Source: Actinobacteria bacterium OK074 (lineage in GTDB: Bacteria > Actinomycetota > Actinomycetes > Streptomycetales > Streptomycetaceae). Taken from it: DNA of 64,000 nucleotides. The translations under genes were made by a program, and so were the position numbers. Below the pieces are notes generated by a model that was given only the letters and a program-made list of their open reading frames with translations, did not search any database and had not been told where the DNA came from. The stretch covers positions 1 to 64,000 of the forward strand of contig LJCV01000198.1 in assembly GCA_001298575.1 (NCBI GenBank), in the 5' to 3' direction. This document shows, in pieces, positions 16,779 to 24,130 of the stretch (positions within the stretch are counted from its first letter, which is position 1; every line of letters starts with the position of its first letter).

Positions 16779-16844
16779 GTTTATTAAACGTTGTTGCACT
16801 TTCCCTGCGACGATAGGGCGGCCCCCATCCTTGGTCAATACCAA
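16779..16844 (-). promoter_or_regulatory. Promoter and dre-like operator of the GntR gene
   Basis: On the minus strand, TTGACC (16838-16833) and TATCGT (16815-16810) are spaced 17 bp apart. The -35 is embedded in TTGGTCAATACCAA (16831-16844), whose TGGT-N4-ACCA arms match those of DasR-type sites (TGGTCTAGACCA). A second palindrome, GTTTATTAAAC (16779-16789), lies in the transcribed leader. Both fit autorepression by the GntR protein. This is motif inference only. Confidence 0.55.
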
Positions 16845-16891
16845 TCGGACGGGGGTGCGGGGGTCACGGCGGGGGCTCCCGGGGAGGCGGC

Positions 16892-17806
16892 CTAGTCGGG
16901 ACCGAGCGGCAGGGCCGCCAGTTTCTCCGGGTTGCGGATGAGGTAGACGCACTGCACGCGCCCGTCCGCGACGTCCAGTTGGAGGACGGTGTCGGGCTTG
17001 CCGCCGGACAGCATGAGGACGGCGGGCCCGCCGTTGACCTCCAGGAAGCGGAACGACGCGTCGGCGATGCCGTCGGGCGTGACGGCGGCGATGAAGCGGG
17101 CGATCTTGTCCGCGGTGTGCAGCACCCGCAGTGGCGCCTTCGTCCGGCCGCCGCTGTCGCCGACCAGCCGCGCGTCCGGCGCGAGCAGGGCCAGCAGCCC
17201 GTCCAGGTCGCCCTCGGCGGAGGCGGCGAGGAACCGTTCGGTCAGATCACGGCGTACGGCCGGATCGACGTCGTAGCGCGGCCGGCGTTCCTCGACGTGC
17301 CGGCGGGCCCGGCCGGCGAGCTGGCGCACGGCCGCCTCGCTGCGGTCGAGGGTGGCGGCGATGTCGGCGAACGGGTAGCCGAACGCCTCGCGCAGGACGA
17401 ACACGGCGCGTTCGACCGGCGAGAGGGACTCCAGGACGACGAGGACGGCCAGCGAGACCGTGTCGGCCAGCTCCGCCCGCTCGGCGCCGTCGGGGGCGAC
17501 CGTTTCGCGGACGGTGCCGACCGCGGTGCCGAAGTCGGTGACGTACGGCTCGGGGAGCCACTGGCCGACGTACGCCTCCTTGCGCGTCTGCGCCTGGCGG
17601 AGGCGGTCGATGGCCAGCCGGGTGGTGATCCGCACGAGGTAGCCGCGCGGTTCGCGGACGGTCTCGTGGTCCACTCCGGACCAGCGCAGCCACGCCTCCT
17701 GGACGACGTCCTCGGCGTCGGCCACCCGGCCGAGCATGCGGTAGGCGACGCCCGTCAGAACGGGCCGGTGCTCCTCGAAGACCTCGGTCACGGTGTTCAC
17801 GCTCAC
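16892..17806 (-). CDS. ECF41-type RNA polymerase sigma factor with SnoaL-like C-terminus (SigJ family)
   Basis: A 304-residue sigma factor. Region 2 includes MLGRVADAEDVVQEAWLRW and region 4 includes ERAVFVLREAFGYPFADIAATLDRSEAAVRQLAGRARRHV. The linker motif WLPEP and the closing NPEKL (usually NPDKL), both diagnostic of ECF41, are present, and a SnoaL-like domain occupies about residues 185-290. This fused domain replaces a separate anti-sigma factor and modulates activity. The start is GTG. Its usual partner is a neighbouring oxidoreductase, decarboxylase or hydrolase gene; here the divergent alpha/beta hydrolase is the candidate. Confidence 0.88.
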   Translation of the reverse strand: MSVNTVTEVFEEHRPVLTGVAYRMLGRVADAEDVVQEAWLRWSGVDHETVREPRGYLVRITTRLAIDRLRQAQTRKEAYVGQWLPEPYVTDFGTAVGTVRETVAPDGAERAELADTVSLAVLVVLESLSPVERAVFVLREAFGYPFADIAATLDRSEAAVRQLAGRARRHVEERRPRYDVDPAVRRDLTERFLAASAEGDLDGLLALLAPDARLVGDSGGRTKAPLRVLHTADKIARFIAAVTPDGIADASFRFLEVNGGPAVLMLSGGKPDTVLQLDVADGRVQCVYLIRNPEKLAALPLGPD

Positions 17807-17850
17807 CGCCCCATCCCACCGGAGGCGCCGCGCGCTGTCCAGACGTAGGG

Positions 17851-17866
17851 GCTACCCGTCGGTAGC
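17851..17866. promoter_or_regulatory. Perfect 16-bp palindrome between the ECF41 gene and the hydrolase
   Basis: GCTACCCGTCGGTAGC pairs its GCTACC/GGTAGC arms exactly around CGTC. It lies 45 bp upstream of the sigma factor start and 121 bp upstream of the hydrolase. It could be an operator or a leader hairpin. No regulator is assigned. Confidence 0.4.
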
Positions 17867-17986
17867 ATTTGCTGACAAGCTGTCTGACACGCCGTCCGAC
17901 TCCTCGGAACCCCCGCCTCGTCGGGACAACGGAGCGAGCCGGACCGCGTGCAGCGTCCACGGTGTGTACCCGGCAAGGAGCCGCCC

Positions 17987-18838
17987 ATGTCGTCCGCCAC
18001 GGTCTCCACGGTGTCTTTCGACGTCCCCTCTCCGCACGGCCCCCGGCCGGTGTCCGTCGCGTACGCGCGCGTGGGCGGCGGCGAGCCCCTGCTCCTGCTG
18101 CACGGCATCGGCCACCACTGGCAGGCGTGGGACCCGGTGCTCCCCGTCCTCGCCGCCGAACGCGACGTCATCGCCATCGACCTGCCCGGCTTCGGCGCCT
18201 CCCCCGCGCTCCCGGACGGGCTCACCCACGACCTGCCGACCATGAACACCGTCCTGCGCGCGCTCTGCGAGGCCCTGGGCGTCGAACGCCCGCACGTGGC
18301 CGGCAACTCCCTCGGCGGCCTGCTCGCCCTGGAGCTGGGCCGCGAGAAGCTCGCACGGTCCGTCACCGCGCTCTCCCCCGCCGGGTTCTGGACGCCGGTG
18401 GAGAAGCGGTACGCCTTCGGGGTGCTGCTGGCCATGCGGCAGGCCGCCCGGCGGATGCCGCTGCCCGTCGTGGAGCGGTTGTCCCGTACGGCGGCGGGGC
18501 GGTCCCTGCTGACCGGCACGATCTACGCGCGGCCGGGGCGGCGGGCGCCCTCGGCGGTTGTGGCGGAGACGTTGGCGCTGGCGCAGGCCGAGGGGTTTTC
18601 CGACACCCTGCGGGCGGGTGGGTCCGTGCGGTTCGTCGACGACGTCGTGGGGGTGCCGGTCACTGTCGCCTGGGGGACGAAGGACCGGTTGCTGGTGCGG
18701 CGGCAGGGGGTGCGGGCGAAGCAGGTGATGCCTCGGGCGCGGTTGGTGCGGTTGCCCGGGTGTGGGCATGTGCCCATGAATGACGATCCTGCGCTGGTCG
18801 CTCGGGTGATTCTTGACGGGAGTTCGGGGGGTCGGTGA
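17987..18838 (+). CDS. Alpha/beta hydrolase
   Basis: A 283-residue alpha/beta-fold hydrolase. The oxyanion region is LLLLHGIGHHW, the nucleophile elbow G-N-S-L-G-G carries Ser near residue 109, the acid is in VAWGTKDRL, and the catalytic His is in LPGCGHVPMNDDP. The substrate is unknown. The ATG at 17987 has AAGGAG six bases upstream, so the longer open frame is not used. It lies divergent from the ECF41 sigma factor, which may control it. Confidence 0.88.
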   Translation: MSSATVSTVSFDVPSPHGPRPVSVAYARVGGGEPLLLLHGIGHHWQAWDPVLPVLAAERDVIAIDLPGFGASPALPDGLTHDLPTMNTVLRALCEALGVERPHVAGNSLGGLLALELGREKLARSVTALSPAGFWTPVEKRYAFGVLLAMRQAARRMPLPVVERLSRTAAGRSLLTGTIYARPGRRAPSAVVAETLALAQAEGFSDTLRAGGSVRFVDDVVGVPVTVAWGTKDRLLVRRQGVRAKQVMPRARLVRLPGCGHVPMNDDPALVARVILDGSSGGR

Positions 18839-18879
18839 CTCGGGGACCGCGGGTAGCGCCGTTCGGGGCGCGCCCCGTT

Positions 18880-18901
18880 GTTCATCCAGGGTTTCCGTGC
18901 G
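18880..18901 (+). promoter_or_regulatory. PHO box (PhoP-binding direct repeats) of phoD
   Basis: GTTCATCCAGG (18880-18890) matches the Streptomyces PhoP direct-repeat consensus G(G/T)TCAYYYR(G/C)G at every position. An adjacent 11-mer GTTTCCGTGCG is a weaker second repeat. The site is 65-86 bp upstream of the phosphatase start, as expected for phosphate-starvation activation. Confidence 0.6.
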
Positions 18902-18965
18902 CGCTTCGGTGTACCAGTAGTTGTGACTGTGCACCCCCGGCCGTACCCGCCCCTGGAGGCCCCCC

Positions 18966-20552
18966 ATGGCTCACCCGTCCCTGCCCGGTCGTCGTAGCGT
19001 CCTGCGCGGCTCCCTCGTCGCGTCCGCCGCGCTCGCGCTGCCCTCCTCGCTCCGGGCCGCGCCCGCGTTCGCGCTGTCCGGGCGGCCGAGTGCCGGGTGG
19101 GGTGTGCAGGCCGGGGACGTGACGGCCGACTCGGGGCTGATCTGGGTGCGCTCCGACCGGGCGGCGCGGATGATCGTGGAGACGTCCGCGACCGAGTCGT
19201 TCCGCAACGCCCGCAGCTGGCAGGGGCCGTTGATCGGCGCCGGTACCGACTTCACCGGGCGGACCCGGCTGCACGGGCTGCCCGCGGGCGAGCAGATCCA
19301 CTACCGGGTGCTGCTCGCCGACCCGGACGACCCGCGCCGTACCGGCGAGCCGGTGACCGGCACCTTCCGTACGACGCCGGTCGGGCGCCGGCGGGGCGTG
19401 CGGTTCCTGTGGTCCGGGGACCTGGCGGGGCAGGGCTGGGGCATCAACCCCGACCTCGGCGGCTACCGGATCTACGACGCCATGGGCAAGCTGGACCCGG
19501 ACTTCTTCCTGTGCAGCGGCGACAACATCTACGCCGACGGCCCCATCGCGGCCACCGCCACCCTGCCGGACGGCTCGACCTGGCGGAACATCACCACCGA
19601 GGAGAAGTCGAAGGTCGCCGAGACGCTCGCCGAGTACCGCGGCAACTTCCGCTACAACCTGCTCGACGAGAACCTCAAGAAGTTCAACGCCCAGGTCCCG
19701 GCCATCATCCAGTGGGACGACCACGAGGTGCGCAACAACTGGTACCCGGGCGAGGTGATCGCCGGCTCGGTCACCGCCTACACCGAGAAGAGCGTCGACG
19801 TGCTCGCCGCCCGGGCCCGGCGCGCGTTCAGCGAGTACTTCCCGATCTCCACGCTCCCGCCGGGCGACAGGAACGGCCGCGTGTACCGGGTGATGCGGCA
19901 CGGCCCGCTGCTCGACGTCTTCGTCCTCGACATGCGCACGTACCGCAACGCGAACTCCCCCGACGACCAGAGCACCGACCCGGTCGGCATCATGGGCGCC
20001 GAGCAACTGGAGTGGCTGAAGCGGGAGTTGGCGCGTTCGCGGGCGGTGTGGAAGGTGATCGCGGCGGACATGCCGCTCGGCCTGGTGGTGCCGGACGCCA
20101 CCGAGGGCAGGGCGAACATCGAGGCCGTCGCGCAGGGCGACCCGGGCGCGCCGCTCGGCCGTGAACTCCAGATCGCCGAGCTGCTGCGGTTCGTCAAGCA
20201 CCACAAGATCACCGGCACGGTCTGGCTGACGGCCGACGTGCACCACACCTCGGCACAGCACTACCACCCGTCGCGGGCCGCGTTCACCGACTTCGAGCCG
20301 TTCTGGGAGTTCGTCTCCGGTCCGCTGAACGCGGGCGCCTTCCCGGCCAACGCGCTGGACGCCACGTTCGGCCCGGACCGGGTGTTCGTGAAGGCGCCGG
20401 TGGACTCGAACGTCTCACCCGCGGGCGGCTACCAGTTCTTCGGCCAGGTCGACATCGACGGGGACAGCGGCGAGCTGACGGTCCGGCTGCGCGAGCAGGA
20501 CGGCACCCTGCTGTTCACCCAGACGCTCCAGCCCGGACGCGTGGGTCAGTGA
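18966..20552 (+). CDS. phoD: PhoD-type alkaline phosphatase/phosphodiesterase, Tat-exported
   Basis: A 528-residue precursor with a twin-arginine signal (RRSVLRG at 9-15, hydrophobic stretch to about 33). An N-terminal fibronectin-like PhoD_N domain (residues 40-140) and the metallophosphatase domain follow. Metal-ligand segments visible are LWSGDLAG, LCSGDNIYADGP, IIQWDDHEVRNNW and TADVHHTSA. PhoD releases phosphate from mono- and diesters, including teichoic acids, outside the cell. The upstream PHO box puts it under PhoRP control, by established knowledge of the genus. Confidence 0.93.
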   Translation: MAHPSLPGRRSVLRGSLVASAALALPSSLRAAPAFALSGRPSAGWGVQAGDVTADSGLIWVRSDRAARMIVETSATESFRNARSWQGPLIGAGTDFTGRTRLHGLPAGEQIHYRVLLADPDDPRRTGEPVTGTFRTTPVGRRRGVRFLWSGDLAGQGWGINPDLGGYRIYDAMGKLDPDFFLCSGDNIYADGPIAATATLPDGSTWRNITTEEKSKVAETLAEYRGNFRYNLLDENLKKFNAQVPAIIQWDDHEVRNNWYPGEVIAGSVTAYTEKSVDVLAARARRAFSEYFPISTLPPGDRNGRVYRVMRHGPLLDVFVLDMRTYRNANSPDDQSTDPVGIMGAEQLEWLKRELARSRAVWKVIAADMPLGLVVPDATEGRANIEAVAQGDPGAPLGRELQIAELLRFVKHHKITGTVWLTADVHHTSAQHYHPSRAAFTDFEPFWEFVSGPLNAGAFPANALDATFGPDRVFVKAPVDSNVSPAGGYQFFGQVDIDGDSGELTVRLREQDGTLLFTQTLQPGRVGQ

Positions 20553-20807
20553 CACCGTCGCAGACATGCCCGACTCCCGTACGCCGTCGGTGAGTTCACG
20601 CGCCGGACACGTACCGCCTCCCGTATTCTCGATCATGACGCCGCGCACCGGAGTCATCCCCCGGTGCGCGGTATCCAGCACATCCGGCACACCGGCACCG
20701 CCGTGACAGCAATCGTCAAAAATGCAACAAAAAGGGCGAAGCGATACTTAACCGCTCAGTCACAATGCGTTCGTGATCACGCAACACCGTTCGTTCACAG
20801 TGACTGC

Positions 20808-22268
20808 ATGACTCCGGACATGTCTGATGTGACGCGCGCGAAGAACGGGCGCCCCGTGCACCACTGGCGGCGTGATCTCGTCGAACTCGCGGCCCTCTTC
20901 ACCGCGGTGGCCGTGGCGGACGCGGTGGCCGACCTGGTCGGGCACGGCCCCGACGGCCCGGTCCTGCTCGTCGGCTCGGCGCTCGCCCTGCTCGCCGCGG
21001 TCGGATTCCACCTGTGGTGGTCACGCCGCCACGGTCACGCACCTCCCGAGGGCGATACCGGTGCCCGGCCGCCCGCTCCTGCCGATCCCGCGGAGCAGCA
21101 GGCCGGGCCGTCCGACAGCGACACGGCGGACGGGGCGACCGTGCTGTGGCGGATGCGGACGACGGTGAAGGACGAGCCGGGCTCGCTCGCGGCGCTGTGC
21201 ACGGCCCTGGCCGGACTGCGCGTGGACATCCTGAGCCTCCAGACGCACCCCCTGGCCGACGGCACCGTCGACGAGTTCCTGCTGCGCGCCCCGCACGAGC
21301 AGGGCGCCACCGAGATCACCCGCGCGGTCGCCGACGCCGGCGGCTTCGGCACCTGGATCGAGCGGGCCGACGCGCACGACCTGGTGGACGCCCCGACCCG
21401 GGTCCTGGGCCTGGCCACCCGCACGGCCCTGGACGGCGCCGAACTCCCGCTCGCGCTGCGCCAGTTGCTCGGCCGGTGCACCATCCGCTCGCTGCCCGCC
21501 ACCTCCCCGGCCGCCCGCTTCGGCACCGGCTCGCCGGAGGACGCGCCCGTGGAGGGCGTGCTGGAGGACACGGTGATGCGGCTGCGGGCGCCGGAGGGCG
21601 AGGTGATCACGGTGGAGCGGCCGTATCTGCCGTTCACGCCGACGGAGTTCGCGCGGGCGCGGGCCCTGGTGGAACTGGACGCCCGACTGGGCCCGCGCGT
21701 GCCGGGCGGCCAGGACGTGCTGACGCTGCCCGAGGGCAACGCGATCACGATCCGCCGCGCCGACGACTCCGACCTGGAGGCGGCCCGTGCGATGCACGAG
21801 CGCTGCTCGGCCCCCACGCTGCGCCACCGTTACCACGCGCCGCAGGACGCGGACCGCTACCTCGGGCACCTGCTCAGCCCGCGCTTCGGCCGCACGCTCG
21901 CCGTGCAGACCGCCTCCGGGCGGATCGTCGGCCTCGGGCACCTGTTGTGGGACGGCGACGAGACCGAGGTCGCGCTGATCGTCGAGGACGCCTGGCAGCG
22001 CCGGGGCATCGGCGGTGAACTCCTGGGCCGGCTGGTCGGGATGGCGATCGAGGCGGGCTGCGAGAACGTGTACGCGGTCACCCAGTCGTCCAACACCGGC
22101 ATGGTCGCCGCGATGCGCGGTCTTGGCCTGCCCCTCGACTACCAGATCGAGGAGGGCACCCTCGTCATCACGGCCCGCCTGGAGGCCGCCCCCGCCCTCC
22201 CCCGGCCCCCGCACGACGGCACCGCGCACGGCGAGCCCAGCGGACAGGGCGCCCGCGACCAGCACTGA
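20808..22268 (+). CDS. Membrane-anchored ACT domain-GNAT acetyltransferase fusion
   Basis: About 486 residues in three parts. First come two predicted membrane helices (roughly 26-45 and 51-68). An ACT domain follows (TVLWRMRTTVKDEPGSLAALCTALAGLRVDILSLQTH..., about 110-190). A C-terminal GNAT domain contains ITIRRADDSDLEAARAMHERCS and the acetyl-CoA motif VEDAWQRRGIGGELLGRL. ACT domains usually bind amino acids, so amino-acid-sensitive acetylation of a protein or metabolite is a plausible role. ATG 20808 is provisional. ATG 20820 is equally possible, and neither has a strong Shine-Dalgarno. Confidence 0.8.
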   Translation: MTPDMSDVTRAKNGRPVHHWRRDLVELAALFTAVAVADAVADLVGHGPDGPVLLVGSALALLAAVGFHLWWSRRHGHAPPEGDTGARPPAPADPAEQQAGPSDSDTADGATVLWRMRTTVKDEPGSLAALCTALAGLRVDILSLQTHPLADGTVDEFLLRAPHEQGATEITRAVADAGGFGTWIERADAHDLVDAPTRVLGLATRTALDGAELPLALRQLLGRCTIRSLPATSPAARFGTGSPEDAPVEGVLEDTVMRLRAPEGEVITVERPYLPFTPTEFARARALVELDARLGPRVPGGQDVLTLPEGNAITIRRADDSDLEAARAMHERCSAPTLRHRYHAPQDADRYLGHLLSPRFGRTLAVQTASGRIVGLGHLLWDGDETEVALIVEDAWQRRGIGGELLGRLVGMAIEAGCENVYAVTQSSNTGMVAAMRGLGLPLDYQIEEGTLVITARLEAAPALPRPPHDGTAHGEPSGQGARDQH

Positions 22269-22363
22269 CGGTCCGTCAACCCCGGTCGCGGGCGGCGGAA
22301 TCGCGCCGTCGGCCGAGGAGGCCGGGCTGACGCGGACGGCCGGGTCGTACGAGGATGGGCGGC

Positions 22364-24055
22364 ATGTCTTTGACCAACAGCCCGCTGCCCCGCGAGGTCG
22401 CCGACGCCTACGTCGACGACCTCGTCGCCCTCGACCCGGTCACCGGTACCTACCTCGGCGTCCCGGAGAGTTCCCGCACGCTCCCCGACCTCTCCCCCGC
22501 GGGCCATGACGCCCGCGCCGAACTGGCGCGCACGACGCTCGCACGGCTGGCCGAGGCGGAGCGACGGCCGGGCGCCGACAGCGACGTCGAACGCCGCTGC
22601 GCCCGGCTGCTGCGGGAGCGCCTGACCGCCGGCCTCGCCGCCCACGAGGCCGGCTGGCACCTGCGCGCGATCGGCAACATGTCCACCCGCGCGCACGCCG
22701 TGCGTGACGTCTTCACGCTCACGCCGACCGCGACCGACGCGGACTGGTCGGCGGTCGCCGAGCGGCTGCGCGCGGTCCCGGGCGCGCTGCGCGGCCACCG
22801 CGAGACCCTCGCCCTCGGCCTGGAACGCAAGGTGTACGGGGCCCCGCGCCCGACCGCGGTCTTCGTCGAGCAGCTCACCGAGTGGTCGGACACGGACGGT
22901 TCGGGCCGCGGCTGGTTCGCGGACTTCGCCGCCGCGGGCCCCGAACCGCTGCGCGCGGAACTGGCCGCGGCGGGCGCCGCGGCCGACGCCGCCGTCGTCG
23001 AACTCCGCGACTGGGTACGGGACGTGTACGCCCCCGCCATCGCGGACGCCCCCAACACGATCGGCCGGGAGATGTACGCGGTCGGATCGCGCCATTACAA
23101 CGGCACGGACCTGGACCTCGACGAGGCGTACGCGTACGGCTGGGAGCAGTTCCACGCCCTGCTCGGCGAGATGAGGGCGGAGGCCGAGAAGGTGCTGCCG
23201 GGCGCCGCGACGCCGTGGGTGGCACTGGCGCACCTGGACGAGCACGGCAGGCACATCGAGGGCGTCGAGGAGGTCCGGGTCTGGCTCCAGGGGCTGATGG
23301 ACCAGGCGATCGAGGCCCTGAACGGCACCCACTTCGAACTCGCCGAGCGGGTACGGAAGGTGGAGGCGCACATCGCCCCGCCGGGCAGCGCCGCCGCCCC
23401 CTTCTACACGGCGCCGTCGGGCGACTTCTCGCGCCCGGGCCGGACCTGGCTGCCGACGATGGGCGAGACCCGTTTCCCGGTGTACGACCTGGTCTCCACC
23501 TGGTACCACGAGGGTGTTCCCGGCCACCACCTCCAGCTTGCCCAGTGGGTGCACATCGCGGACGACCTCTCCCGCTACCAGGCCACCGTCGGCCAGGTCA
23601 GCGCCAACGCGGAGGGCTGGGCGCTGTACGCGGAGCGCCTGATGGACGAGCTGGGCTTCCTCACGGACGCGGAGCAGCGGCTCGGCTATCTGGACGCGCA
23701 GATGATGCGGGCGATCCGCGTCATCATCGACATCGGCATGCACCTGGAGCTGGAGATCCCGGCCGACTCCCCGTTCCACCCGGGCGAGCGCTGGACCCCG
23801 GAGCTTGCGGAGGAGTTCTTCGGCGCGCACACCAGCCGGTCGGGCGACTTCGTGGCCAGCGAGCTGACCCGCTACCTCACCATCCCGGGCCAGGCGATCG
23901 GCTACACCCTGGGCCAGCGCGCCTGGCTCCTGGGCCGCGCGAACGCGAAGGAGCGCCACGGCGCCGACTTCGACCTGAAGGCATGGCACATGGCGGCCCT
24001 GTCCCAGGGTTCGCTCGGCCTCGACGACCTGGTGGACGAGCTGTCCCAGCTCTGA
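22364..24055 (+). CDS. DUF885 family protein, HExxxHH metallopeptidase-like
   Basis: A 563-residue cytoplasmic protein of the DUF885 family. It begins LPREVADAYVDDLVALDPVTGTYLGVPE and contains the zinc-binding-like motif HEGVPGHH at 382-389, followed by the LYAERLMDELGF glutamate segment. The arrangement resembles M32/M3-type metallopeptidases. ATG 22364 is chosen over 22355 because GAGGA lies at proper spacing only for it. It converges on sbcC. Confidence 0.85.
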   Translation: MSLTNSPLPREVADAYVDDLVALDPVTGTYLGVPESSRTLPDLSPAGHDARAELARTTLARLAEAERRPGADSDVERRCARLLRERLTAGLAAHEAGWHLRAIGNMSTRAHAVRDVFTLTPTATDADWSAVAERLRAVPGALRGHRETLALGLERKVYGAPRPTAVFVEQLTEWSDTDGSGRGWFADFAAAGPEPLRAELAAAGAAADAAVVELRDWVRDVYAPAIADAPNTIGREMYAVGSRHYNGTDLDLDEAYAYGWEQFHALLGEMRAEAEKVLPGAATPWVALAHLDEHGRHIEGVEEVRVWLQGLMDQAIEALNGTHFELAERVRKVEAHIAPPGSAAAPFYTAPSGDFSRPGRTWLPTMGETRFPVYDLVSTWYHEGVPGHHLQLAQWVHIADDLSRYQATVGQVSANAEGWALYAERLMDELGFLTDAEQRLGYLDAQMMRAIRVIIDIGMHLELEIPADSPFHPGERWTPELAEEFFGAHTSRSGDFVASELTRYLTIPGQAIGYTLGQRAWLLGRANAKERHGADFDLKAWHMAALSQGSLGLDDLVDELSQL

Positions 24056-24066
24056 GTCCGGACGGC

Positions 24067-24130
24067 GGTACGGCAACGGGTGCCGACAACAGGTGCCAAC
24101 AGGGCCTAGGAGCCGCCCCGTTGCCGTACC
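24067..24130. terminator. Long-arm hairpin between the convergent DUF885 and sbcC genes
   Basis: GGTACGGCAACGGG (24067-24080) pairs perfectly with CCCGTTGCCGTACC (24117-24130). The right arm lies inside the last codons of sbcC. The 36-nt loop is long. A bidirectional terminator is the likely role. Confidence 0.5.
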
